Of a DNA stretch of 64,000 nucleotides, positions 1 to 11,622 are shown one piece after another. The stretch is taken from assembly GCA_019359835.1 (NCBI GenBank), contig CM033320.1:13511691-13575690 (forward strand), read 5' to 3'. Below the pieces are notes generated by a model, which searched no databases, was not told the DNA's origin, and saw only the letters and a list, made by a program, of their open reading frames with translations. How positions within the stretch are numbered: position 1 is the first letter of the stretch; every line of letters starts with the position of its first letter. The position numbers and the translations under genes were made by a program. The stretch comes from Pharus latifolius (Eukaryota; Streptophyta; Magnoliopsida; Poales; Poaceae).

Positions 1-60
1 GGAGAAGAGAAGAGAAGAGAAGGGTTGGTTTTTTTTTGTTAGGTTTAGGGGTAGGGTTGT

Positions 61-107
61 CAATCAATTAGGGTTAGGGTTAGGGTTAGGGTTAGGGTTA
101 GGGTTAG
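61..107 (+). repeat. Telomere-like TTAGGG array in MULE leader
   Basis: About seven head-to-tail copies of the 6-bp unit GGGTTA. The plant telomere unit is 7 bp (TTTAGGG), so this is not a normal interstitial plant telomere tract. The same 6-bp motif recurs, inverted, in the MULE-B leader (49615-50085), so it belongs to this MULE family. Confidence 0.85.
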
Positions 108-274
108 AAATCGCGGCCTCATTGTCGTAGTCATCACCGCTGTCGTCCTCACCGTGTTGGCCTTTCCCGTATGGGTTTAGAGGGAGAGGGGAAAATTTCT
201 GTTGTTTGAAAAATCATATTTTTTCTAGTACTATGAGTAATGTTGGTTCTCTAATTATACACTTTGATACAGTT

Positions 275-1345
275 ATGGAGCAATCCAGTACAGTTTGCGT
301 TTATTATGGAGTTGGTGTAATCCGTAATGGACCAAACGGTGATGATCTTGGTGGTTGTATGTATGTTTACAGTCAAATGAGACAACTACAGTCAATGTCT
401 TTCAATGATTTGAAGATGTGGTTAGTCGACCTGTTACAACTCAATGTTGCGACGGATAATCTCAGGGTCGAAGGCATGGTTCCGGATGGAAACAAATGGG
501 TGCTGAAGAGACTGAAAGGTGACAAATCATGGGGTTCATTTGGACAATTTGTGACAAATCCAGACTATGCTATCGGAACCATCATACTGTACGTTGAAAT
601 CTTAGCACATAGTTCGGAGGGCAACCATTCAGTTGAAAGAGAAAGCATTAATATCTGTACCGGAGGTCACGATGGCGGTGGCGATGCTGATACCGGTGCA
701 GGTGGCAGTACCAATGCCAATGCAACTGGCAGTGTACCTTTGCAAACTGTAGGAGATACAACTTAATTTGGTGGCCATCAAGTAGATGCAGCTGAAGAAT
801 TGTCAGAATTAGAGGAGAATTTTAATAAGGAGGAGTATACTGATCCGTCAGAATGTATGAATCTCCTGTTGAACCCACGGAACAGCAGAATCCTATAAGT
901 GAGTGGACTGATCCATCATCCTTGAATAATGCTGTGGTTCGTGATGAGCTGGGTTCGCGATGGTCTTATAATGAATCAATTGTCCATCTTGGTTAGTTGT
1001 TTCGAAATAAAAAGGATGCAAAGAAAGTCTTAACTGCCTGGGCTGTCTCACTAAATAGGCCATTCCGGGTGGTCAAATCAAATCCGAGCCTGTAGACTGT
1101 GAGGTGGTTAGTCCAGAATTGTCCATGGTATGTACGTGTCTGGCGGCCACAAGATGGCCCACTCTTTCGGGTGACCAGAGTTGAAGACCACGTATGTCTG
1201 GCTGAGGGCATGGTGCAACATCATAGAAATATCACTTTCAGTTTTGTTTCCTTAATGAGTCCAGTCTTACTCATTGCCAGCCCTACTCTATGGGAAGACA
1301 GAGGCGTGAGGAGAAGATAAAAAAGAGATACGGAAGATAATTGAT
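275..1345 (+). pseudogene. MULE-C transposase N-terminal remnant
   Basis: The reading starts at the ATG at 275 (MEQSSTVCVYY...) and is open to a TAA at 764-766, giving 164 residues. These align almost residue for residue with the MULE-B transposase N-terminus and more distantly with MULE-A (shared core IRNGPNGDDLGGC, then KGDKSWGSFGQFV). Downstream the homology continues through several stops and frameshifts. Recognisable pieces are HQVDAAEEL near 777, EYTDPSE near 833, and the MuDR zinc-binding region with NCPWYVRVWRPQDGP near 1117-1158. It ends in a short unrelated tail. The DDE catalytic domain is absent, so this cannot make an active transposase. Confidence 0.85.
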
Positions 1346-2793
1346 GCAGGTTACAATTTTATTGGGAAAAAATATTTGAAAAAGCAACTTGTATGTCTAT
1401 TGCTTATTAATATTGTAATTACTGAATCTATCCAATGGATATAGTTTGTTCGAGTAAATCGGATCGGATGGCTATAGTTGGTTCCTTGCAGAATCTGTGA
1501 AACCGAATATTTGCGGTGGATTTGGTTTGTCGCGGAAACAGCGAAACAGCTTTTGCCAAAACAAATCTTGGCGGCGAAACAAATTATCTTGTTAGCAGCG
1601 GGGAGGACAAAATCCATCAAGGGTGGCATTTTGACACATGCATGGCTTCCATAGTTCCATTCCATTTGGTTTGTTGCCAAAACAAATTTGCGGTGGATTT
1701 CTTTTGGATTGCTGTCAGGCTATTTGGAGATAAACATCTTTTTGATTAGTTTATTGCTGCAGATATGGTTTGTTGTTGGTTGCTTAGTTTGCGGAATAGT
1801 CATTGCCAAGAGGGCATTCCATATCATTTAGATATACTTATATAAACTATTAGATTCTAATTTAGCCAACTAGATTGTTTGCAAATATTTTTTTAATTTT
1901 TATTAGAGAATGATTTGTTATAGAATATTAAGAGACATTCAAACGGGGACATGGATGGAAAAAATAGAGTTATCTAACTATAACTCAGTTATAGATAATA
2001 TATATAGGCAAGGGTTTTAAATATAATTTTTTATATTAATATATGATAAGGATAGAATTAATTTTGGATAAGATTATTACAGTTATAAATATAATAAATG
2101 GCATAATTTTTTTTATTGACTAAAATTTTTGACAATTTTTATTTTTCGAATATTAATATGGGAATATTTTTTATATGAGATCATAATTAATATGATACAA
2201 GAATTTATTATATAATAACATGAGAATCCAAAATGTTAATGGCTGTAATATTTTCAACAGCTAAATGCTTTGTTTCAAAGGTTAATTTTGGCCCCCGTCC
2301 AGACAAAATCTACAAGCAGACCATCACTTCCAATTTAAAATAAGTTGAAGAATAGCAATGTAGTATTAAATTTGCCATCACTTCATATGAATCCACCCGA
2401 GGTATTTTCACATAGCCAATACAAATAATTATAAATATAGAACGCGGTCAAAGTCGAAAACGTTAAGTCACATTGGCCATTGTCCAAAACAGCTTGAGAA
2501 ATTCTTAATAGTTCTTGCACCTGTCTATTTTTTATTTGGTTCTTCTTGTGCTGAAGTTATATTCTTCTAACTGATAATACAATCAACTGCATCCCTAAAC
2601 ACATCAAAGGACAAAGTCTGTCTGTTGGATGCCTATATATATGGTAGTATCTGGCACATTCTACCTTGTATAGAACAATAATACAAACTCAGAAGTTAGA
2701 CAGAACAAGAACAATTTTGAAGAGATGAGTGCCTGCGAGATATGAATTTGTTGCATCTGATATGTATTCGCAGATTTCCATTTGTTCTGGGAG
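1346..2793. other. Intergenic DNA downstream of the nicotinamidase-like gene
   Basis: No supportable gene. From 1480 to 1760 there are loosely repeated phrases containing TTGGTTTGT and CAAAACAAAT, but no clear unit. From 1800 to 2260 the sequence is AT-rich without coding potential. The 3' untranslated region of the minus-strand hydrolase gene should fall in roughly 2500-2793; its exact polyadenylation site is not determinable here. Confidence 0.5.
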
Positions 2794-5700
2794 TTAGCGG
2801 CGCCATTCTTCCAAAGTTGGTGTTGCCACTCCGATGTTCTTCATGTCTCTGATATTTGCTGGTTAATTTAAAAAGTTGCCTTCAGCCACCAGTTATTCAA
2901 GAATACAGATTAAAAGTATAGTTTTCCGCAACACTCAAACATTACAGTGTCCAAGAAGAGCTGTAGTTAATAATCTACCTGTTGTCAGTTATACCTTTCC
3001 TAAAGCAACAAATTTGGTGAACAAAATTTTCAACCATTGAATTTAACTTTTACTTCAGAGAAAATTACACCTTTCCCACCAAAAGTTTTGTCGTCTCATA
3101 GATTCTCACCTATACTTTCAGTTTCAGTGTGCAATTTAACACTTTCAAATTCCATATTGTACATCGCAAATAAAATTTAACACATGATATTGTGCAGCGA
3201 GGTATTACATTCTAGTTCATACGCACAATTTGGAATGGTCATGTTTTAATTACATTATTTTTTAAATTTTTTTCTTTGCTTATCCTGAATATGTTGTTGG
3301 CATTTCCACCCACTGGCCCTAAAAAAAGATCCGGCACCACACCCAGAATACGTCTCCAACTAAGTTAAAACTCTACTGCATCCTGTGTATTACCTTGCAC
3401 TTCCCAAAAACATTACTTGCAATTTCGCCCGAGTATACAGGATCAAAAAAGGGATCATCTATGTTGGCAACCAGATAAGCATATATGTTAATGGACTGAC
3501 GCCAGCCATGTTCTTTCATGTTAAAAAACCTCGATCTGTAAGCATATGGATATAGATAATTTGATGTAGAAAATGAATAAATTGGATGATTTGGGAAAAA
3601 TGATATGGTTTATTCATCAAAAAAGATATATATCCCTTTTGCCCCCTTTTACACTTAACACCCCATATTTTGTCTTCTTACATGTATAGCCATCCTATAC
3701 CTATCTCTCAATACTCCCCCTCAAGATGAATGAAAAATATCAATCAATCCTATCTTATTACAAAGTTTAGTCAACACTATGAAACTAAGACCCTATGTGA
3801 GACAATCTGCCATTTGGTCTCCAGAATGAACAAACTCAAGTTCAATGTCCCATTCTCCAGCTTCTCCTTGATGAAAAATCAATCAATCTCAATATGCTTG
3901 TTCCTATCATGCTGAACAGGATTGTTAGCAATATTGAGAACTGATTGGTTGTCGCACATAAGTTTCAACGGATTGCGCTGATCCATCTTCAACTCCTCCA
4001 AGAATGTATTCAATCAGGGTAGTTTAGACACCCTTAAAGCCATGGCTCTATACTCAACTTCAGCTGTGGATCTTGCCACAACTGATTGCTTCTTGCTTCT
4101 CCAGGAGATCAGATTTCCTCCCACAAACATACAGTAACTAGAGGTCGATCTTTTGTCATCAGCACAGCTTGCCCAATCTGCGTCACTATAGACTTCAACA
4201 TCTAAGTGACCATGATATTAGAACAACAGCCCTTTCCCAAGAGTTCCTTTCAGGTACCTTAGAATATGAAAGACATCCATATACTCTTTTCTGGATCATG
4301 CATATATCGGCTCACCACGCTGACAGCAAATGAGATATCAGGATGAGTATTACCCAGATATATCAAGCGGCCCACAAATCACTGATACCTCTCATGGTCC
4401 ACTGGCTCTCCTGCTTCCGCACACAGCTTGTGTCTCTGATCAATAGAAGTTACATGGGTCGACATTCTAGCATACCAGTCTCCTCAAGTAGATCCAGAAC
4501 GTACTTTCTTTGAGACAAAACGATTCCTTTGGAGCCATAAGCAACCTCAAATCCCAGAAAGTACTTCAGCTATCCCAGATCCTTCACCTCAAATTCCTTT
4601 CCTAATCTTTTCTTCAAGTGAGCAATTTCCTCATCATTCCTAGTGATGATTATGTCATCCACACACACAAAAAGCATCATAACTTGTGAGCTTCTGGCCG
4701 AAAGAATACAATATGATCAGCATTGATCTGCTGATATCCCGTCTTCACCATTGCTCTTCTAAAGTGATCAAACCACGCCTGGGGAGACTGTTTCAGCCCA
4801 TAGAGAGACTTCCTTAACCTACACACATTTCCAGCCGTTTGCTTTGTATCAAAACCTGGTCGAACTTCCATATAGACCTCCTCCTGTAGGTCGTCGTGAA
4901 AAAAATACATTCTTCACATCCATCTGGTGCATTTTCCATCCTTCATTCATAACAAGTGAAATCAAAGTCCTCACTGTGTTCATCTTGGCTACAGGTGCAA
5001 AAGTCTCGTCATAGTCGATCCCATAGATTTGACTTTAGCCTTTGACAATCAGTCTTGCTTTGTCATGCTCGACCTTCCCTTCTGGTGTTTGCTTCACAAT
5101 AAACATCCATCTACACCCAACAGCTTTCTTCCTTGTTGGTAGTGGTACAAGCTCTCAGATACCATTTTTATCAAGAGCACCGAGCTCTTCCAGTATAACT
5201 ACTTTCCACCTTGGATCTTCCTTAGCAACTTGCCAACACCTGGGAACAAAAATAGAATCCAGGCCACAAAGGCTTTATGTGTAGGTGAGATGTTGGAGTA
5301 TGAGATAATATCATGTTCAAAACAAAGACTATTAGGGGGTTCCCCGCATTTCTACGAGAAGTCTTCCTTAACGGAACAGGAGATGCACAAGGAGGGATTG
5401 TACCACTGTAATCAAAAGGATCCTCAGTAGACAACGAAAGTGCTCCAGGAGTCGAGGCGAGTAGAGGCTCAAGACTTGGACTTGGCACAGAAGATTAAGA
5501 GCAGTAGTAGCAGCAAACCCTTATTCTTCTCCTGTACACAATCATCTCATCTCTCCCTCTACAAGAATCCCCAATAAGCTCCCCCTCAAGTGTATGCTCC
5601 TCCTCATGAAACTCCCCCTCAATAACATGCACCTCCTCATCCTCATCATCCTGTAACTCCACAATGGGTGTCGTCGAAATCATGCATGGAATTGACCCTA

Positions 5701-8700
5701 CAATCAACTCTGTACTTCTCTCCCCCTCTCAACCATCACCACCTGCAATGAGAGAGCTATGATCTGTGGGTGATGAAATGCTATAGTAGAGTTCCTATTC
5801 CCTGAATGTTACGTCCATGCTCACATAGATCTTCTTTTCCATTGGGCTCTAACAAACATACCCTTTCTGAGTTGGAAATATCCCACAAACATACATTTCA
5901 CAGCATGGGGATCCAACTTCCCAACTCCAGGCCTATTGTCCTTCACAAAGCAAACACAACCAAAGACTTGTAATGGAACAATATATTCATTCTTCCCATG
6001 CAGCACTTCATATGGAGTCTTCCAGTCCAGAATTCGCGAGGGCATTCTATTAATCAAATAGGCAGCATTTAAAACTACATAACTCCACAGATTTTTTGGA
6101 ACATTCATCTCCATCATCATGCATCAAACCACCTCCAGATGGTGCCTGTTCTTCCTTTCGGCCACTCCATTCTAAGCTAAAGTGTAGAGACAAGTAGTTT
6201 GATGATGAATCCCAGCAACAGATAAATAGTTCTTGAAGGTTTTATTAGTATACTTCAGACCATTATCTGACCTTAGTATTTTTACCTGTGGACCATACTG
6301 AGTTTGGATATGCTTGTGAAAGTCTTGAAAACATGCAAACACCTCACTTTTACTCTTCATCAAATAAATCCAAACCAAACGAGTATGACAATCAATGAAG
6401 GAGACAAACCATTTAAAATCATTAATTGAAGTTGTGGGACATGGGCCCCACACATCAGAATGTATCGCATCAATTGCAATAGAACTGCTATGACCAGAAC
6501 TCACATGAGCTTCTAGTGTGTTTTCCAAACTCACATGCATCGCACACAAGTTTCTGTCTATCTGCTCTCATAAACAAGTCTGGAAATACTCTACTCAAAA
6601 CAGAAAAAGAAGAATGTCCCATGTGTCGATGAAATAGTAACAACTGCTGCTCCACACTTTGCAACTCCGGATCAACTAAAATGATCATCACTACTTTGTC
6701 TTACCCATCTCGGTCCAGGTACCACAGTCCTCTATGCCAAGTGTCAATCCCAAGTCTTTTTCCAACCCCTTCTCTTGGATCTCCACCTTAGGAATGTCAA
6801 AGTGAATAGTGTAGTTAAGTTAAAGGATAAGAGCACTAATGGATAACAAGCTAACAGGAAAAAAAGGGACATACAAAACATTAGGTAATGTGAGGAACTC
6901 AGTGCACTTAACAGAATTAACACCAACCACAGGTTGTGTTGTTCCATCAGCAGTGGTAATCCCATCAGGTTTGGACAGATGAGTATGTTTCAAACTCTTG
7001 TTGGGCACCTGTGACATGATGGAATGCACCTAAATCTAACACCCAATCATGTGAGTTAGGCAGGCATATAGATGCAAGTGCTTGTGTAGAAATACCTACA
7101 CCAGAGTGCATAAGTGGCAATGTTACCCATGGATGAGGATGATGAACTGTTGGTCCCCTTCTCACTATCTCCTGGAGGTTTTGCTTTCTCATCAACTCGA
7201 TCATCTCCCTCTCATGTGCACTCAGCTCCACAAGGTGACCAGAGTAGGACTCCTCATCAGTTGCAACTAGATGGGCTCTTTAGCCTCCAGATGGACCTCC
7301 CCGACCCCCTCTACCTCCTGAACAACCCCCTCGGCCTCGGCCACGACCCCAAGAGACCTGTCCCCTTTCTTTCTTTGGACAGAACCGGGCGATGTGACCC
7401 TTCTCTCTACAGGTGTAGCATTCCACATTCTGCATGGAGCCTCCGAGAGTATTCGAGTCTGAAGCTGCAAGTACTGACTTTGCTTCAACTACACCTGGAC
7501 CCTCAGGCATCAACACCTAGGCATCAACACCTACTCTCCTCATAGATCATAGCAGCTATGGCTTCATTAAGAGAGGGAATCTCCTTGCAGCCAGGAGTGC
7601 CAACCTTCTTTGGTGGAAATCATTGTTGAGACCCTGCAGAAATGTCATGGTTCTATCTTGGTCCACAAACTTGACCCTCACACAGTATGGATTCTCACAC
7701 CTTCCACAGTTGGGGTCGTCACGCACACCCCTATCAAAGTAGTCAAGGTCTGTCTAGAGTCTATAGCTCTACAGCATACTCTTGGACTAAACATCTGCTC
7801 CTTTATCTGAAAAATCCTCATATTATTACCTTCACTGGCGAACCTTTTTTGCAAGTTGCTCTAGATGTCTCCCACTGACTGTAGCCCATCGACAGAGCCA
7901 GCAATCAAATGACTCATTGAGCCAAAAAGCCACACATTGATCGTCATGTGAGCAGACCTCCACGCCTGCCACTCAATGGACCTTCGATCTACTGGTTCCT
8001 TCACCACTCCTGTCAGGTAATCCTCAAGTCTTCTTGCAGATAGGGCTCCTTCACTCGTCGGGACCAACTCAGATATGTCCCAATTCCATCAAGTTTCAAG
8101 TCAATCGGCATCAACTCTACCTTACGAGGTGCAAGTACTGGTGGAGGTACAACAGGAGCCACCAAAGAAGACGACCCCCCCCCCCCCATCTTGAGGAGAC
8201 TCACCAACGTTTTCTTCGCCTCATCATCCATTACATCAACCTTGACCTCCTCTGCCATTCCAAATACACTCTTCTCGAAGAGTTCACAGACGACACGTTA
8301 CTCCAAAGCAAATTTGAGAGGCGACGGCCTTCGCCAAAGACACCTCTGCCCACTACACAACTTCAAACGGGCAGGCCCGCCAGACACACGCACGAGCTCA
8401 CGAACAGAGTCCATGCTTAAACATCCGCACCATTGACGATCCGCAAGAGCCCCTAAATCTACGGGATCACAGTCTCAAGCTCCTCTTGGTCAACCCTCAA
8501 CACATGCTTGCTGTCCAACATCTCAATCTCCCCGACATACTTATCGACCACCCTCTTCACCACCTTGAACCACACTCACCGCACCACCTTGATGCCCCCA
8601 CATAGATCACAAGCCATCTTTAGGTCGCTGTTCAAATTTGGCAGGTCAGCAACAGGGAGCAACGGCGTCGGCTGCACGAGCGAGCAACAGTGAGTGCGAA

Positions 8701-11622
8701 GTTGCTAGGTGCGGGGAGCGCTCCATGGAGCCAAACGAGGTCGAGGGAGGGCATGGACTCCCATCGGCGGCGGCTACGGCTTCATGGCGGCAACGACTGC
8801 GGAGCAGCATCGGATGTGGAGGTGGAGGGGCCTCGAGGGCGTGGCGACCAGGCACGGGAGAGTGCGGAGGTGCGAATGGCGTCGCGGATGGGGAGACGGC
8901 AGAGGATGGCGTTGAGGATATCCGAGGGAGGGAGGTTGGCGTCTAGGATGGGGAGGCAGCAGAGGATCCGCACGACGGCAAGGGCGGCGACTGTAGCCAA
9001 TGCCTCTTAGGGTGAGGGTTCACACGCGGCGGCGGAGCCACGCGGACAGCTAGGGTCACGACAACGCTTGGCGGCGACAACGAGCCGCGGACTAGCCAAC
9101 GGGAATTTGGAAGTGGTGGCTTGGCTGGCAAGGGTTAGGGTAGCTCTAACACCAAATTGGATTTGGGAAAAAGGATATGGTTCATTCATCAAAATAGGTA
9201 TATATCCCTCTTGTCCCCTTTTACACTTAGCACCTCATATTACTTGTCTTCTTACATGAATAGTCATCTTATACCTATCTCTCAACAGAATATATATGCG
9301 AGAATATGAAATATGAGCACTCACACAAATGGATATCTGGCCTAGCAGCAGCTGTTGCATCAATAATGACGGTAACTTTCTCATAGTCCAGCGCTACTGC
9401 ATCGTACACAGTCTGTCGAATGCAATTTGGTGTTTGAACCCCTGTCAATTAATATATTTACACGCATAAGTAACATGAACTTGAACACTCAAGCATAAAA
9501 GAAAGGAATCAATGTTTGCTTTCAAGAAGGTGCTTGCCAAAAATTTTTGTATTATGGGGAAAAACAAACAAGAACGATAGACTTCTCCCTTGAGTATTTT
9601 TCCCCTCCATTCATATAAGATTAGTTATTGCCATGAAGCCATCATATGTGAAACATGAGGAATCAAAGAACAGAGAAATATTACAGTTTTTTTGAGAAAA
9701 CACAAAAATATTATAATAATCTATATCATTGCTTACCAGTAATAACCAAGTTCTTTATTCCTGAACTTTTAAGGAGAGAATCAAGGTTTGTCGCAAAGAA
9801 AGCGCTAAAGCGTGTCTTCACCAACTTGTAGTCCCCTTCTTTTATGACAAGCCCATCTGTCAACTCTGCACCTTTCAGACCCTTCACCGTTGGACCCTTT
9901 CCACCAGAATAATGGTGTCTGCGAAAAAGTTCGACATCTCTTCCAGAAGGGTCATGCTCTCTTACAACCTACATTGCAGTTTTTTCACCATCATTCATTG
10001 CCTAAACTTGAAATCATGCCAGTTCCTGAAGCTTTGAGCTAGAATCCTAGTTTCTAAAGTAATGCTCTACGAATTATATTTCTTTGTTTAAAAAAGGGGG
10101 AAAACTGTAAGCTACATTAACAGAGGTTAAATTGTGATACCTCCTGTGAGTAATAATATAGGCATATTAAGCAGAGTTCAGAATTACATGTACATTAATA
10201 CAACACAAGAAACAAGTAAACACATAAATCGCATAGAGTGATTGCAAAAACAACTTTCTGACTGGAAGGTAATGCTCTAGCAATAATTCTCAGAGCTTGT
10301 TGCAATAATAACATAAAAGGGCATTTATAACAGAGTATTCATTCTGCTGCAGTTTTTAAGAAAAACACCATACTGTTCCTAATTATGAAACCATTTCAAC
10401 AATAAACCGACATGTACATTTTTTTTGGACAAAAAAACAAAGAACTAAAATTCCGAAAAACACCATACTGTTCCTAATTATGAAACCATTTCAACAATAA
10501 ACCGAGATGTACATTTTTTTGGACAAAAAAACAAAGAACTAAAATTCCACCCTAATCCAGAAACATGGCAGCTCCCAGTATTCCAGTTGGTTACTAGGTC
10601 AGAGAAAATGCAGTTGTTATCGTTTTATGTGATTTTTCAGTTTCATCCTTTCATGCTCTTGTACAGAGAATGGTTGCTATTGAGTGCCTAGCAACAAAAT
10701 GTTCCAGTGGGTAACTCAGCCTGTGCATTCACAGTGAGAATTGAGAAATGCAAAGAACCCTTGCAATTTTTTAACCATTGATGCTGTGCTGACATATGTC
10801 AAAGACCAAAATAAGGACAACCATTGATGTAACTAAAAAAAGCTAGAAGGGTCATATGCACAACAGGTGGTCAACAAAGTAAGCAGCTCCTCGAAAAAAT
10901 TGGTCATTGGACCAATAATTATTAATTGGGGCTTCTGCTACAAAATAGTCGTCCCACATTGGACCAAGAAATTAGTAGAGTCCCATCAAACCAAGAAATT
11001 GCTGGACTTGCAGTCAGTAAAAATTCTTATTCCAATGAACAAAAATATTATTAGTTGTCCACACCAGCTAATTACTCTTCTTTCACACTCACATGACAAA
11101 TCATGAAACTAATCAAAAGGAACCAGTAAAATTTGAGCTAGAGCATTGCAGCAAGAACTCAAACTTAGTACACACCTTACTATTAAAGATTATTCTTGCA
11201 CTGGACCAAGAAATTAGTAGACCACTCTAAAAGACCCTTCTTGCATAGGGCCAAGAAATTGCAAGGATTCACCGGACCTAATTAATTACCCAATTAACAA
11301 CAACGACAAAACAAGACCAAATCGGTGGAAACAAACTGACCCAAACCACGAGGACGCCGCGCTGCCGCGCCACGGCGACGGCCTCGGCCACGGCGGGCAC
11401 GATGGCCTCGCCGCCGAGCACCAGCGCCGGGCTTCCCATCGCCGGCTCCACGAAGTCTTTCTGCAACCACACCACCATCAGAATTCAGAAGGCACCACCA
11501 AGACAAAGAAACACAGCACAAGAAGCATAAAAAAATCCGCCGAAGAAATTAAGCAAGAACAAGACCTGCATGTCGATAACGAGCATGGCTGTGTCGGCCC
11601 AGTTGGCGGAGGAGGCGGCCAT
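2794..11622 (-). CDS. Probable inactive nicotinamidase (isochorismatase-like hydrolase), At3g16190 type
   Basis: Five exons, minus strand: 11622-11566, 11460-11341, 9968-9737, 9441-9325, 2858-2794. They total 591 nt, or 196 residues, the length I recall for Arabidopsis At3g16190. Every junction is GT-AG and keeps frame. The product is a cysteine-hydrolase (isochorismatase) fold. The triad positions are visible: Asp in LVIDMQKDFVEP (exons 1/2), Lys in LVKTRFSAFF (exon 3) and Cys in QTPNCIRQTV (exon 4). The protein ends MKNIGVATPTLEEWRR. The Arabidopsis relative is described as lacking nicotinamidase activity, so the substrate is unknown. The start at 11622 was chosen for its GCCATGG context. 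An upstream in-frame ATG at 11781 would add a hydrophobic N-terminus but has a poor context. Intron 4 is 6.47 kb because a Copia element lies in it. Confidence 0.92.
3400..3535 (-). other. Exon-like open stretch inside intron 4
   Basis: On the minus strand about 40 codons are open with natural-looking composition (pieces KEHGWRQSINIYAY and DPFFDPVYSGEIASN), followed by GTAA, which resembles a splice donor. It does not match the isochorismatase family, and the gene is complete without it. It could be a captured gene fragment or an old exon of a neighbouring gene. No function is assigned. Confidence 0.3.
3583..3710 (-). repeat. Copia 3' LTR
   Basis: 128 bp. On the minus strand it begins TGAGAGATAGG and ends ATCCA. 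It aligns along its length with 9158-9284, with scattered substitutions and small indels. It directly abuts the polypurine tract. Confidence 0.85.
3711..3726 (-). promoter_or_regulatory. Copia polypurine tract
   Basis: The minus strand reads CTTGAGGGGGAGTAT immediately before the 3' LTR. This is the typical plus-strand primer of plant Copia elements, and it fixes the LTR boundary and the orientation. Confidence 0.85.
3740..8258 (-). pseudogene. Copia gag-pol polyprotein, degenerate
   Basis: Pieces in order on the minus strand. Gag starts at 8258 (MAEEVKVDVMDDE) with GIGTYLSWSRRVK, and a CCHC knuckle CYTCREKGHIARFC lies near 7430. Protease has WVLDLGAFHHVTG near 7045, where the expected D-S-G-A reads D-L-G-A, so the active site is damaged. 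Pre-integrase/integrase covers 6690-5821, with GPCPTTSIND, ILRSDNG and WKTPYEVLHGK. Reverse transcriptase covers about 5200-4500, with SLYGLKQSPQAWF and VDDIIITRND. RNase H covers about 4470-3740, with ADWASCADDKRSTSS. Stops and frameshifts separate nearly every piece, so no functional polyprotein is encoded. Normal Copia gag-pol is a single frame of about 1,300 codons. Confidence 0.88.
8782..9000 (-). pseudogene. Captured F-box gene fragment in the Copia leader
   Basis: The minus-strand frame contains PPSDILNAILCRLPIRDAIR followed by TSALSRAW. This matches the grass F-box consensus (LPxDIL..IL..LPIRDAVRTSxLSRRW). The surrounding 8640-9010 stretch is GC-rich, unlike the rest of the element, and lies between the primer binding site and gag, where no host-like coding sequence is expected. 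The domain is short, is preceded by a partial internal repeat (CCLPILDANLP) and loses frame after the F-box, so it is a fragment. F-box proteins are SCF ubiquitin-ligase adaptors; nothing suggests that this piece acts as one. Confidence 0.65.
9143..9156 (-). promoter_or_regulatory. Copia primer binding site
   Basis: The minus strand reads TTGGTGTTAGAGC next to the 5' LTR. It is close to the plant Copia primer site TGGTATCAGAGC, complementary to initiator Met-tRNA, with two differences. Confidence 0.75.
9158..9284 (-). repeat. Copia 5' LTR
   Basis: 127 bp. On the minus strand it begins TGAGAGATAGG and ends CAAATCCA. It is the partner of 3583-3710. Confidence 0.85.
10361..10549. repeat. 95-bp tandem duplication in intron 2 of the hydrolase gene
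   Basis: Two adjacent copies start at 10361 and 10456, beginning AAAAACACCATACTG and ending CTAAAATTCC. They differ at only a few positions (GACATG versus GAGATG, poly-T length). This is a recent local duplication with no coding content. Confidence 0.9.

Larger units (their letters stand above)
1..1345 (+). mobile_element. MULE-C: truncated Mutator-like element (5' part)
   Basis: This is a broken copy of the family represented by MULE-B. It reads, in order, a GA-rich tract (1-24), telomere-like TTAGGG repeats (61-107), a short leader with the phrase GGGTTTAGAGGGAG near 173, and the N-terminal part of a MuDR-type transposase. The leader from about 165 to 247 matches the reverse complement of 49380-49560 in the MULE-B leader, which proves the relationship. 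Homology to the MULE-B transposase fades near 1258-1345, so the catalytic core, the PMD gene and the 3' TIR are missing. The left end runs out of the window, so the 5' TIR cannot be seen. Confidence 0.8.
3583..9284 (-). mobile_element. Copia (Ty1) LTR retrotransposon, complete but decayed, in intron 4 of the hydrolase gene
   Basis: Order on the minus strand: 5' LTR (9284-9158), primer binding site, leader, gag, protease, integrase, reverse transcriptase, RNase H, polypurine tract, 3' LTR (3710-3583). Integrase precedes RT, which defines the Copia superfamily. The LTRs are only about 127 bp. The open reading frame carries many stops and frameshifts, and the LTRs have diverged visibly, so the copy is old and non-autonomous. 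I could not find a matching 5-bp target duplication (left flank TAAAT, right flank ACAGA). The element lies in the same direction as the host gene. Confidence 0.9.

Noticed and set aside
61..107. Chromosome end or true interstitial telomere
   Set aside because: The unit is TTAGGG, not the plant TTTAGGG, and the same array recurs within MULE-B in the matching position.
7114..7545. 143-codon plus-strand open frame
   Set aside because: It is antisense to the Copia gag zinc-knuckle region, with no independent support.
3583..9284. 5-bp target duplication of the Copia element
   Set aside because: The flanks TAAAT and ACAGA do not match; small shifts of the boundary did not give a convincing pair.
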